A stretch of DNA of 34,497 bases from Rhodospirillaceae bacterium UBA4479 (GTDB taxonomy: Bacteria; Pseudomonadota; Alphaproteobacteria; Rhodospirillales; Casp-alpha2). The stretch is from positions 1 through 34,497 of the forward strand of contig DGNZ01000157.1 in assembly GCA_002389175.1 (NCBI GenBank), written 5' to 3'. Position numbers and translations under genes: made by a program. Below are positions 25,251 to 33,268 of the stretch, one piece after another. The stretch's first letter is position 1, and the number at the start of each line of letters is the position of its first letter. The notes below the pieces were generated by a model that saw nothing but the letters and a program-made list of their open reading frames with translations, ran no database searches and was not told where the DNA came from.

Positions 25251-25535
25251 TTAGTCGGCAGGGAAAACTTTTTTCCAGGCGCGGATATCGACAGATGCAA
25301 ACAAGCCCGCTTTTGCATAGGGGTCGTTGGCGGCCCAATCTTCGGCTTCGGCGCGGTCGTTGAATTCCATCAATAAGGTCGATCCGGTCATGTCTTCGCC
25401 GTCGTCCGTCAACATGGGGCCTGCGGCCACGATCTTGTCAGCGTGTGCTTTCAGATACTCAACGTGGGCAGGTCGGTTGTCCATCCGCACCTGTAGATGA
25501 TCGGGCTTATCTAAGCAGTAAATGACGAAATGCAT
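25251..25535 (-). CDS. YciI family protein
   Basis: This 94-residue ferredoxin-like alpha+beta protein has MHFVIYCLDKP at the start, RPAHVEYL with the conserved His24, AAGPMLTDDG, and DPYAKAGLFASVDIRAWKKV at the end. These match the YciI/YCII family, proposed to be small enzymes using a His-Asp pair; the reaction is unknown. It lies between gpsA (36-base gap) and the EVE gene (21-base gap) in one minus-strand operon. Confidence 0.93.
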   Translation of the reverse strand: MHFVIYCLDKPDHLQVRMDNRPAHVEYLKAHADKIVAAGPMLTDDGEDMTGSTLLMEFNDRAEAEDWAANDPYAKAGLFASVDIRAWKKVFPAD

Positions 25536-25571
25536 GGTTTCTCCTGTGGGGTCGCAATGAGTTTGATTCTG

Positions 25572-26567
25572 TTATTCTGATTCGGGGCGCAACGGTCGGT
25601 CCATTAGGCTTGCAATGGCGCCATCGATATCTTGATTATGATGAATGATCGCATTCACGGCTTGGCAAATCGGCATATCGACGCCAAGTTTTTCGGCCAA
25701 CTCTGTGACGGAAACGGCGCTCGTCACGCCTTCGGTGACGGCCACACGACTGGCTAAAATTTCTGCGACACTTTGCCCTTGGCCGAGTGCATATCCGAAT
25801 GAAAAATTCCTGGACTGCATGGCGTTACAGGTCAGCACCAAGTCACCCATACCCGCCAAGCCGGTCATGGTTTCAGATGTCGCCCCCTTGGCGCGCCCGA
25901 ACCGCATCATTTCGGCCAAGCCCCGGGTGATCAGCGCGGCGCGGGCATTATCGCCCAGGCCGCGGCCTTCGACGATGCCACACGCAATCGCCAACACGTT
26001 CTTGACCGATCCACCGATCTCGGCACCGATCAAATCGTTGGACTGGTATATCCTAAAGGTTGAGCCTGCGATCATATTGACCAGTCGTCGGCCCAGCAAA
26101 TCATCCGCGCAGGCCAGGGTTACGGCAGCGGGAACACCGCGTGCTACTTCGCCCGCAAACGATGGCCCTGAAATCACGGCCAATGGATTGTTTGGCACGA
26201 CCTCGGCGGCAATTTCTGTCATCAGCGCCAACGTGCCCTGTTCAATCCCTTTGGCGGCAAGGACGATCGGGACTTTGGGCGATAATGTTTCGGCGAGTTC
26301 CTTGAGGGTGGCGCGCACAAACTGTGCGGGCACGACCAAGATCACGGCATCACAGTCATCGGCGGCATCGGCAATGGTGCTGACAGCGCCCAGTCCGTCG
26401 GGCAATTGCACATCGGGCAGATAAATCGGGTTGGGCGCGCCTGCATTAATCGCGTTCACGACTTCGGTCTCGCGTGCATACAAGACAACGTCGCGTCCGG
26501 CACGCCGGGCGGCAGCTGCAAGGGCAGTGCCCCAGGCACCCCCACCGATGACGAATACATTGTTCAT
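25572..26567 (-). CDS. gpsA: NAD(P)-dependent glycerol-3-phosphate dehydrogenase
   Basis: GpsA reduces dihydroxyacetone phosphate to sn-glycerol 3-phosphate, the backbone of membrane phospholipids. The 331-residue protein starts with the Rossmann loop VIGGGAWGTALA (6-17). It has VLAAKGIE, VISGPSFAGEVA, GGSVKNVLAIACG with the catalytic-type Lys, and GLAGMGDLVLTC, all standard for the family. It lies downstream of tsaD, separated by 160 bases that hold a palindromic repeat (26629-26709), and upstream of the YciI gene. Confidence 0.97.
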   Translation of the reverse strand: MNNVFVIGGGAWGTALAAAARRAGRDVVLYARETEVVNAINAGAPNPIYLPDVQLPDGLGAVSTIADAADDCDAVILVVPAQFVRATLKELAETLSPKVPIVLAAKGIEQGTLALMTEIAAEVVPNNPLAVISGPSFAGEVARGVPAAVTLACADDLLGRRLVNMIAGSTFRIYQSNDLIGAEIGGSVKNVLAIACGIVEGRGLGDNARAALITRGLAEMMRFGRAKGATSETMTGLAGMGDLVLTCNAMQSRNFSFGYALGQGQSVAEILASRVAVTEGVTSAVSVTELAEKLGVDMPICQAVNAIIHHNQDIDGAIASLMDRPLRPESE

Positions 26568-26628
26568 ATAAATGTTTTACGTGAGCCCCGCTGGCCTGTC
26601 ACGGGAAGCGTGCATAACATACATGCTA

Positions 26629-26709
26629 TTGTCATCCTGGCGAAAGCCGGGACCCATGAGTTTATAATGCGTATTGATGCTGGGCCCCGAATCAAGTCCG
26701 GTATGACAA
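26629..26709. repeat. REP-like palindromic intergenic element
   Basis: The element opens with TTGTCATCCTGGCGAAAGCC and closes with AAGTCCGGTATGACAA; the ends pair as TTGTCAT/ATGACAA. CCTGGC-GAAA-GCCGGG forms a GNRA-tetraloop hairpin on the left, and CGGGACCCA pairs with TGGGCCCCG further in. The form matches the GTCATCCCGGCGAAAGCCGGG-type palindromes scattered between genes in many proteobacterial genomes. Only this copy is seen in the window. In the tsaD-gpsA transcript it would fold into a stable structure. Confidence 0.82.
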
Positions 26710-26727
26710 CGTATGAATTTGGTGGCT

Positions 26728-27783
26728 TTACGCCTTCACCCCGGCAAAGGCCGCGGGTGGTGCGTCGGGGTCCATCGGCCAGCGCGGCCGGGCCTTGAAA
26801 TCCAGTGGGTCGGTATGGCCCAGGCGAAAACGCTCTAACCCGGCCCAGGCGATCATGGCACCGTTATCGGTACACAATGCGGGGGCGGGTTGTATCAGCG
26901 TAAGGCCCGTTTCTGTGCAAAGGGATCGCAGCGCATCCCCAATCGCATGATTGGCTGCGACACCGCCCGCAACCACCAAATGGCTCAGGTTCGGCGCGCT
27001 TTCCTTGGCCGTCTCGATGGCTTTGCGTGTGCGCGATACCAGGCTGTCAGCGACCGCCACCTGAAATGATGCCGCGACGTCGGACTGGGTCGCCGCGTCC
27101 AGATCATCACCCAATAATTCGATCGCGCGACGGACACTCGATTTCAGACCCGAAAACGAGAAATCACACCCAGGTTTGCCCTTCATGGGGCGCGGGAAAT
27201 CGAACCGTGTGGCGTCACCCGTGGCAGCGGCCTGTTCGATCAGTGGCCCGCCCGGATATCCAAGACCAAGCATCTTCGCCGTTTTATCAAATGCCTCACC
27301 AACCGCATCGTCGATGGTGGTCCCCAGCCGGGTATAGGACCCGACGCCGTTACACATCAGCAATTGGCAATGCCCGCCCGACACTAAAAGTAACAGATAA
27401 GGAAACGCGATATCATCGGTCAGACGTGCTGTCAGCGCGTGGCCTTCCAAGTGATTTACGGCGACAAACGGCTTGTTAGCGGCCAGGGCAATGGCCTTGG
27501 CCGACATCGCACCGACCAACACGCCGCCGATCAGGCCAGGGCCTGTGGTTGCGGCGACGGCATCGATATCATTAAAGCCGATATCGGCGTCTTTCATAGC
27601 CTGTCCGATGACGTGATCTGCGTGTTCCAAATGGGCGCGCGCCGCCACCTCGGGGACAATGCCGCCAAAGGGTCGATGGTCTTCGATCTGCGACAAAACC
27701 ACATTGGACATGATTTCGCGGGCGTCGGTTACAACCGCCGCCGCTGTTTCGTCACAACTGGTTTCAATGCCCAAAACAATCAC
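26728..27783 (-). CDS. tsaD: tRNA N6-adenosine threonylcarbamoyltransferase
   Basis: TsaD transfers threonylcarbamoyl to A37 of tRNAs reading ANN codons, working with TsaB and TsaE. The 351-residue product starts LGIETSCDETAAAVV and has VNHLEGH with metal ligands His111 and His115, VSGGHCQL, and VAGGVAANHAI. GTG 27783 is preferred: AAAGGGGGG lies six bases upstream and the His numbering then equals that of E. coli TsaD. A TTG at 27843 would add 20 basic, Pro-rich residues unlike the family. It is divergent from hemC, as in many alphaproteobacteria. Confidence 0.96.
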   Translation of the reverse strand: MIVLGIETSCDETAAAVVTDAREIMSNVVLSQIEDHRPFGGIVPEVAARAHLEHADHVIGQAMKDADIGFNDIDAVAATTGPGLIGGVLVGAMSAKAIALAANKPFVAVNHLEGHALTARLTDDIAFPYLLLLVSGGHCQLLMCNGVGSYTRLGTTIDDAVGEAFDKTAKMLGLGYPGGPLIEQAAATGDATRFDFPRPMKGKPGCDFSFSGLKSSVRRAIELLGDDLDAATQSDVAASFQVAVADSLVSRTRKAIETAKESAPNLSHLVVAGGVAANHAIGDALRSLCTETGLTLIQPAPALCTDNGAMIAWAGLERFRLGHTDPLDFKARPRWPMDPDAPPAAFAGVKA

Positions 27784-27854
27784 GGGAAACCCCCCTTTCT
27801 CTTTCGGCGCGGGGACTTTACTCTTGGCGGGCAATTTCGCCAAGGGTTCACACT

Positions 27855-27862
27855 CTTATAAG
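27855..27862. promoter_or_regulatory. Shared -10-like palindrome in the tsaD/hemC gap
   Basis: CTTATAAG is a perfect palindrome carrying TATAAG on both strands, so it could serve as a -10 for both divergent genes. Neither direction has a good -35. A nearby inverted repeat, TTGGCG (27824-27829) with CGCCAA (27838-27843), lies in the tsaD leader. Confidence 0.3.
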
Positions 27863-27887
27863 TAACGACAGGCAGTTTTTTGGTACT

Positions 27888-28826
27888 ATGACGACAGACT
27901 TAAATTCTATTGTAATCGGCACCCGCGAAAGCCCACTGGCCATGGTTCAGACCGAAACCGTCGCGGCACTCCTTAAAAACACCCACGAAGCCTTGGCCCA
28001 AGACGGCATGTTGAAAATCGATGCGGTCAAGACGACCGGCGATATCGTACTCGACCGTGCGTTATCGGAAATCGGCGGCAAAGGCTTGTTCACCAAGGAA
28101 TTGGATAGGGCCCTGATGGATCGCCGTATCGATATCGCGGTGCATTCGATGAAGGATTTAGAAACATGGTTGCCCGACGGCATGGCCATCGGCTGCATTC
28201 TGCCGCGTGAAGATCCACGCGATGCGTTCATTGGTGCGTCGGTCAAAACCATGGATGAATTGCCGACAGGTGCACGCGTTGGCACCGCATCGCTGCGCCG
28301 TCAGGCCCAGTTGCTGGCGATGCGCCCAGATTTGGATGTCGATATTATTCGCGGCAACGTGCAAACGCGCCTGAAAAAACTGGCAGCGGGCGAATTTGAT
28401 GCGACGTTCCTGGCCTATGCGGGCCTGATCCGCCTGGGTATGGAAGACGTTGCAACCCAGGTGCTTGCCCCCGAAACATTGCTGCCTGCATGCGCCCAGG
28501 GCGCTGTTGGCGTGACGTGCCGGGCGGACGATACGCGTACGCTTGAATTCCTCAAACCCCTCGATCATGAGCCGACACGTATTGCGGTGATGTGCGAGCG
28601 CGCGATGCTTGATGCGCTTGATGGCTCGTGTCGGACCCCCATCGCTGGATTGGCTGAAGTGTCCGGTGATGAAATCCATTTGCGCGGACTGGTTGCTAAA
28701 ATTGATGGCACGGAAATTCTGCGCGGTGAACAGTCGGGTCGGACACAAGACGCCGAAGAGATCGGACGTCAAACCGGCGAAGAGCTGAAATCGCGTGCTG
28801 GGCCAGATTTCTTTCCCAAGCACTGA
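27888..28826 (+). CDS. hemC: Hydroxymethylbilane synthase (porphobilinogen deaminase)
   Basis: HemC joins four porphobilinogens into hydroxymethylbilane in the cytoplasm. The 312-residue protein has VIGTRESPLAMVQ (9-21), GGKGLFTKELD, AVHSMKDLE with the catalytic Asp90, and TASLRRQAQ. LDGSCRTPIAG carries Cys248, the attachment point of the dipyrromethane cofactor. It heads a plus-strand operon with hemD, a Mic60-like gene and a HemY-like gene. No strong Shine-Dalgarno is seen before ATG 27888. Its stop overlaps an ATG at 28826 that is probably not the hemD start. Confidence 0.97.
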   Translation: MTTDLNSIVIGTRESPLAMVQTETVAALLKNTHEALAQDGMLKIDAVKTTGDIVLDRALSEIGGKGLFTKELDRALMDRRIDIAVHSMKDLETWLPDGMAIGCILPREDPRDAFIGASVKTMDELPTGARVGTASLRRQAQLLAMRPDLDVDIIRGNVQTRLKKLAAGEFDATFLAYAGLIRLGMEDVATQVLAPETLLPACAQGAVGVTCRADDTRTLEFLKPLDHEPTRIAVMCERAMLDALDGSCRTPIAGLAEVSGDEIHLRGLVAKIDGTEILRGEQSGRTQDAEEIGRQTGEELKSRAGPDFFPKH

Positions 28827-28842
28827 TGGTATTTAATTTGTT

Positions 28843-28847
28843 AGGAG
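28843..28847 (+). promoter_or_regulatory. Ribosome binding site deciding the hemD start
   Basis: AGGAG, five bases before GTG 28853, is the clearest Shine-Dalgarno in this operon. It points to GTG 28853 rather than ATG 28826. Confidence 0.7.
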
Positions 28848-28852
28848 ATAGC

Positions 28853-29563
28853 GTGACACGACTGTTGCTAACCCGCCCAAAAGAAGACTCTGTTGAACTC
28901 AGTGACGCCTTGGAAAAAATGGGCATCAAGAGTGTGGTCGCGCCCATGCTGCTGATTGAAAATATTCCAGGGCCTGACATTGCGACAGAACCCCTTCAGG
29001 GGTTTTTGGTGACCAGTGCGAACGGTGTTCGCGCATTGGCGGCCAGAACGGACAATCGTGATCTCCCGGTCTATGCAGTAGGTGATGCGACGGCGCGAGC
29101 AGCCCGTGACATCGGGTTTGGTAGTGTTACCAGTGCCGCTGGTGATGTCGACGATTTGGCAACGTTGGTGGCCCATGCATGCGATGCGGGTGACGGTGCG
29201 TTTTATCATGCGACAGGAACGGTCACGGCGGGTGATTTATCTGGACGCCTGACAGCGGTCGGGTTTGAGGTTATTCGTGAAAAAATTTACGAGGCGAAAA
29301 CGGTCGAACATTTGCCCGATCATGCCCGCATGGCACTGGCGGCGGGCGCCATTAACGGCGTTGTGATTTTTTCACCCAGAACGGCTGAAACCTTTGTGAA
29401 CCGGGTCGCAGCCGCTGGATTGATGATGATCCTTGGGGAAATGCAGTTGTTTGCCCTCAGTCAAAATGTGCGCGATGCGGCGGGGAACGCCTGGGACGAG
29501 ACGATTGTCGCGGATAAACCGACGCAGGAATCCTTGCTGAATGCTATTCGGACTTGTTACTAA
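28853..29563 (+). CDS. hemD: Uroporphyrinogen-III synthase
   Basis: HemD closes hydroxymethylbilane into uroporphyrinogen III with inversion of ring D. The family is poorly conserved. This 236-residue protein starts TRLLLTRPKEDS, has FLVTSANGVRAL, VYAVGDATARAA and YHATGTVTAGDL, then VVIFSPRTAETFV in the last third, matching the bi-domain HemD pattern. GTG 28853 is chosen for its AGGAG; ATG 28826 would add nine residues before the typical start. It follows hemC by 26 bases and is followed after 69 bases by the Mic60-like gene. Confidence 0.92.
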   Translation: MTRLLLTRPKEDSVELSDALEKMGIKSVVAPMLLIENIPGPDIATEPLQGFLVTSANGVRALAARTDNRDLPVYAVGDATARAARDIGFGSVTSAAGDVDDLATLVAHACDAGDGAFYHATGTVTAGDLSGRLTAVGFEVIREKIYEAKTVEHLPDHARMALAAGAINGVVIFSPRTAETFVNRVAAAGLMMILGEMQLFALSQNVRDAAGNAWDETIVADKPTQESLLNAIRTCY

Positions 29564-29632
29564 TGATAGTATTACGGCATTCTGTAGTGCTGATAAAAAG
29601 AGCCTACCGACGTTTTAGAGCGAGATTTACCA

Positions 29633-30955
29633 ATGGCCGAACCCACGGACCCGAAAAAAACCGACGCGTCACCGGCAAAGGACGAAAAACCTGCGCCCAA
29701 GAAAGCGTCTGCGCCATCATCAGACAAGTCCTCAACGGCCAAATCGTCGACGGCAAAGTCTGCGGCGCCCAAGGCAGGATCTTCTGCGAGCACGGCCGAT
29801 AAATCATCGACCGCCGCACCCAGTTCGGTGGCATCGGCCACGGCCAAGAAATCAAGCTCAGTTCCTGGAACGAGTCCCGCTAAACCGGCATCTGCATCCA
29901 AAGAAAACGGATCAGGTGGTGGTGGACGTGTCGGATTATGGCTCGTGGTTATCATCGCACTTGCCGGTGGCGGTGCCTTTGTGACCAAGGATGTTTGGTT
30001 GCCAATGGCAGAGCCGTATTTGGCAAAAGTCCCAGGCATGAGTAATGATCAATCGGCATCCCAAGGGGGCATGGCGTCTCCTGTGGATGTGCTGGGTGAG
30101 CGGATCACAGCCTTAGAGCAGAAATTAGCCACCTCAGCCGCGAACGATGGCGCGATGGCGAGCCTGAAAGCAGAAAAAGACCGCGTTCAGGCGGAAATGA
30201 ACAAGGCCTTGGCCCGGATTTCTGATCTTGAACGCCGACTCAAAGAAGTCCGCGAATTGGCTCAGGCTGTGACATCCAGTTCTGGTGGCGATATCGATCT
30301 TAGCCCCGTCATGTCGCGGATTGACCAATTAGAAGACACCGGTCGGCGCACCACCGAACAACTCGCGGTTCTTGCGACACAAGTTGATTCAGGCCTGCAG
30401 GCATCTGCCGCAAACAGTGGCGACGGCAAAGCCAGCGGTCTTATCCTTGCGTTGGCGCAACTCCGCGATACGGCACTGTCCGGTCAGCCTTATGCATCGC
30501 AATTGAATGCATTTCGCATCTTGGCAGGCGACAATGCGGACTATGTGGCTGCAGCCAGTCGGTTGGCGGGGAGCGCCGATGCCGGATTGCCAACCGCCGA
30601 TGAGTTATCGGATAAATTTAGCGGTGTGGCAGGCGATATCATTGCATTGGCACGGTCTCAGGATGGCGATTGGTTAGAACAAGCCGCAGCGCGGATGTCG
30701 TCGCTGGTATCCATCCGTCGCACCGATGGCCAGTCGGGTGACCCGGTCGAAGATGCGGTCGCTGAAATCGAAGCACGACTAGACGCGCGTGACGTGCCGG
30801 GTGCGGTGCAGGTTGCCAGTGGGCTTTCAGATATCCTGACGGGCGAAGCGCGCAGTCTCCTAGAAGGATGGTTGTTGGATGCCAAAGCCCGTGCCGGAGC
30901 GGAACGGGCTTTGAACGCTATTCACACCTCGGCGCTTGCCGGGCTCGGCGGTTGA
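29633..30955 (+). CDS. Mitofilin domain inner-membrane protein (alphaproteobacterial Mic60-like)
   Basis: This 440-residue protein begins with about 95 Lys/Ala/Ser/Pro residues, including a tandem SSTAKSSTAK. One membrane segment follows (about 100-118, LWLVVIIALAGGGAFV), then a coiled coil at about 152-213. The C-terminal domain ends with DVPGAVQVASGLSDIL, ARSLLEGWLLDAKARAGAE and ALNAIHTSALAGLG, a mitofilin-like pattern. Layout and the hemD-HemY position match the Mic60 homologues of alphaproteobacteria, which shape intracytoplasmic membranes and mitochondrial cristae. Direct function here is inferred. The disordered N-terminus would be cytoplasmic and the rest periplasmic. Confidence 0.85.
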   Translation: MAEPTDPKKTDASPAKDEKPAPKKASAPSSDKSSTAKSSTAKSAAPKAGSSASTADKSSTAAPSSVASATAKKSSSVPGTSPAKPASASKENGSGGGGRVGLWLVVIIALAGGGAFVTKDVWLPMAEPYLAKVPGMSNDQSASQGGMASPVDVLGERITALEQKLATSAANDGAMASLKAEKDRVQAEMNKALARISDLERRLKEVRELAQAVTSSSGGDIDLSPVMSRIDQLEDTGRRTTEQLAVLATQVDSGLQASAANSGDGKASGLILALAQLRDTALSGQPYASQLNAFRILAGDNADYVAAASRLAGSADAGLPTADELSDKFSGVAGDIIALARSQDGDWLEQAAARMSSLVSIRRTDGQSGDPVEDAVAEIEARLDARDVPGAVQVASGLSDILTGEARSLLEGWLLDAKARAGAERALNAIHTSALAGLGG

Positions 30956-30974
30956 GCGGGTAAGGTAGAAAACC

Positions 30975-32411
30975 ATGTGGCGTTGGATATTTTTTCTCAT
31001 CGGTTTGTGCCTCGCTGTCGTGGCAGTGGTTTGGTTCGTCCAAAACCCAGGTGATGTGACCCTCGATTGGCGCGGCCGTCGGATCGAAACATCTGTTGGT
31101 GTGCTGCTTTTGGCAGGCGTTATTTTTGGTGGGCTGTGTGCGATCGTGTATCGGTTCTGGCGTTTCTTGCGCCGTGCACCACACCAAGTGGGCTTGGCGA
31201 TGAAGAGCCGGCGCCAACGCAAAGGTTACGAAGCATTGGGCCGGGGCATGGTCGCAGTCGCTGCTGGCGATGCATCCGAAGCGCGCAAAAACGCACGCCG
31301 GGCTGATGCATTACTCGAAGGAAATGCACCGCTGACCCGATTGCTGTCGGCGCAATCCGCACAATTAGACGGTGATGAAAAAGCGGCCGAACACTTCTTT
31401 AATGATATGCTCGATGATCCGGAAACGCGGTTCTTGGGCGTGCGGGGTCTACTGACACAGGCCGTCAAGAATGGCGAAAAATCCAACGCAATTGAACTGG
31501 CCAAACGGGCTTATTCGATGGAACCCAAAAGCGATTGGGTTGCATCGACATATTTCGATCTGCAGTCGGGCGATGGTCAGTGGGTCGAAGCGCAAAAAAT
31601 CAACGATGACATGGCGCGCAACCAATTGCTGAAACATACCGAGGCAGAGCGTCGCAAAGCTGTCATCCAGTTTGAACAAGCGAAGGCCAATTCAACAGAC
31701 TTGAAACAGAGCCTCAATGCGCTGAAACGTGCGTGTGACGCGGCACCCAATTTAACGCCCGCGATTGTCGCCTTGGCCCGACGCTTTGATGCCGATATGA
31801 AGCCTAAAAAAGCCATCGCGCTGATTGAAAAAACATGGCCCCATCATCCGCATCCCGATTTGGTGATCGCGTATTTGGAATCCAAGAAAACCACCGGTGG
31901 GTTGGCCCGCGTCAAAGCCACCGAACGTTTGGCGTCATTAAACAAAGACCACATCGAAAGCCACCTCGCATTGGCGCGCGCATCGTTGGATGCCGAGCTG
32001 TGGGGCGAAGCCCGCAAGCATTTGGCAGATGCCGGTGCTGGTGATGGCTTGGAGCCACCTGCACGCGTATGTCGTTTGATGGCAGAGCTAGAAGAACAAG
32101 AAAACAAAGACCTGGAGAAATCCCACGAATGGCTTGTCCGGGCAGGTTCGGCACCTGCGGACCCAGTCTGGGTCTGCGAAGCCTGCGGCAACGCCGTACA
32201 CACATGGACTGCGCACTGTGGCAATTGCCAATCGTTTGATGGGTGTCGCTGGAAAGTTCCAACTCATGTGCCGGGGGATGGCACGGATGCGGATGCGCCG
32301 ATGATGTTGCCTGCGACAACGGCAAAAGCCAATGCTGGCACATCCGCGCTGACAATCGGTGATGCCAATGTGCCTGCTGTGAAATCTCCGACACCACCCC
32401 CTGCCGTATAG
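30975..32411 (+). CDS. hemY: HemY-like TPR membrane protein with C-terminal zinc ribbon
   Basis: This 478-residue protein has two N-terminal membrane segments (about 3-22 and 40-66), as in the HemY N-terminal domain family. A basic stretch (KSRRQRKGYEALGRG) leads into helical TPR-like repeats to about 385. Residues 401-418 hold CEACG and CGNCQ, a four-Cys zinc ribbon, and the tail (about 430-478) is low in complexity. HemY of this family is tied to heme genes by position; its molecular role is unclear, and it is unrelated to protoporphyrinogen oxidase. The membrane-TPR-zinc ribbon order resembles LapB. It starts 19 bases after the Mic60-like gene. Confidence 0.9.
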   Translation: MWRWIFFLIGLCLAVVAVVWFVQNPGDVTLDWRGRRIETSVGVLLLAGVIFGGLCAIVYRFWRFLRRAPHQVGLAMKSRRQRKGYEALGRGMVAVAAGDASEARKNARRADALLEGNAPLTRLLSAQSAQLDGDEKAAEHFFNDMLDDPETRFLGVRGLLTQAVKNGEKSNAIELAKRAYSMEPKSDWVASTYFDLQSGDGQWVEAQKINDDMARNQLLKHTEAERRKAVIQFEQAKANSTDLKQSLNALKRACDAAPNLTPAIVALARRFDADMKPKKAIALIEKTWPHHPHPDLVIAYLESKKTTGGLARVKATERLASLNKDHIESHLALARASLDAELWGEARKHLADAGAGDGLEPPARVCRLMAELEEQENKDLEKSHEWLVRAGSAPADPVWVCEACGNAVHTWTAHCGNCQSFDGCRWKVPTHVPGDGTDADAPMMLPATTAKANAGTSALTIGDANVPAVKSPTPPPAV

Positions 32412-32416
32412 TCTCT

Positions 32417-33268
32417 GTGGCGACGACCCCGCAACCGATCCGAACGGTAAAAGCCTTTTACGCTGGACGTGGCATCAGGTCGCTGTCCCGTGATGTCGCC
32501 CGCAAAATAATTATTTCGCTGAAGGCATCACGCCGAAATCCCACGGGTAGCACCGGATGGGTACGGTTTCCGTATTATCATCATGTGTTCGATGATGAAC
32601 GTGCGGGTTTTGAAAAACATCTTCGCTACTACAAATCCATCGCTGACATCATCAGCTTGGACGATGCACTTGAATTGATGACGGGCGATACGCCCATCGA
32701 TGGTCGTTACATATGCATTACGTTCGATGATGGATTTAAAAACTGGACTGACAATGCGCTGCCGATTTTAAAAGATATGGGCGCCGTCGCCGCGTTCTTT
32801 GTTGCCACCGACTATATTGGGACCGATGTAAATGCGGATCGTGACAAGCTCCTTAAGTTCTATGACAGCGGCGATAAGCTGATGGAATTTATGACCTGGG
32901 ATGACTGTCGTTCGCTGCACGACGCGGGCATGACCGTCGGGTCGCACAGCGTCCATCACGCGCATCTGGCAGATATCGATTATGAAGCCGCACAGGCGGA
33001 AATGGTGAATTCTAAAAAAACCATCGAAGATGAGTTGGCGAACCCATGCGATCATTTCTGCTGTCCGTTCGGTGTACCGGGTGTGGATTTCGATACGACG
33101 ACTCATCCATCTATGGCCAGGGATGCCGGGTATAAATCTTTTTTGACCACACGCCGGGGTCCCAACACATTGGGTGCTGATCCATTTGCGGTCCGGCGTG
33201 ACCACATGCTGGCCAATGCGTCTTTGCTTGAGGTTCGATATTTCCTGGGCGCAGAGGATAACCCATGA
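32417..33268 (+). CDS. Polysaccharide deacetylase family protein (CE4/NodB)
   Basis: This 283-residue carbohydrate esterase 4-like protein has motif 1 TFDDG (102-106), carrying the catalytic base and metal-binding Asp. Motif 2 SHSVHHAHL (176-184) supplies the His177-x3-His181 metal ligands. CPFGV near 215-219 replaces the usual R-x-P-Y/F-G motif 3, with Cys-Cys-Pro instead of Arg-containing sequence, so the active site may differ. There is no signal peptide, which suggests a cytoplasmic glycan or lipid-linked substrate. It starts at GTG 32417, five bases after the HemY-like stop, and overlaps the next gene by ATGA. Confidence 0.87.
   Translation: MATTPQPIRTVKAFYAGRGIRSLSRDVARKIIISLKASRRNPTGSTGWVRFPYYHHVFDDERAGFEKHLRYYKSIADIISLDDALELMTGDTPIDGRYICITFDDGFKNWTDNALPILKDMGAVAAFFVATDYIGTDVNADRDKLLKFYDSGDKLMEFMTWDDCRSLHDAGMTVGSHSVHHAHLADIDYEAAQAEMVNSKKTIEDELANPCDHFCCPFGVPGVDFDTTTHPSMARDAGYKSFLTTRRGPNTLGADPFAVRRDHMLANASLLEVRYFLGAEDNP

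Noticed and set aside
25645..26424. A 259-residue plus-strand frame opposite gpsA
   Set aside because: It mirrors gpsA codons and shows no recognisable motif.
28158..28823. A 221-residue minus-strand frame opposite hemC
   Set aside because: hemC is certain on the plus strand from catalytic and cofactor motifs.
28826..28852. hemD starting at the ATG overlapping the hemC stop
   Set aside because: AGGAG lies directly before GTG 28853, where family similarity begins.
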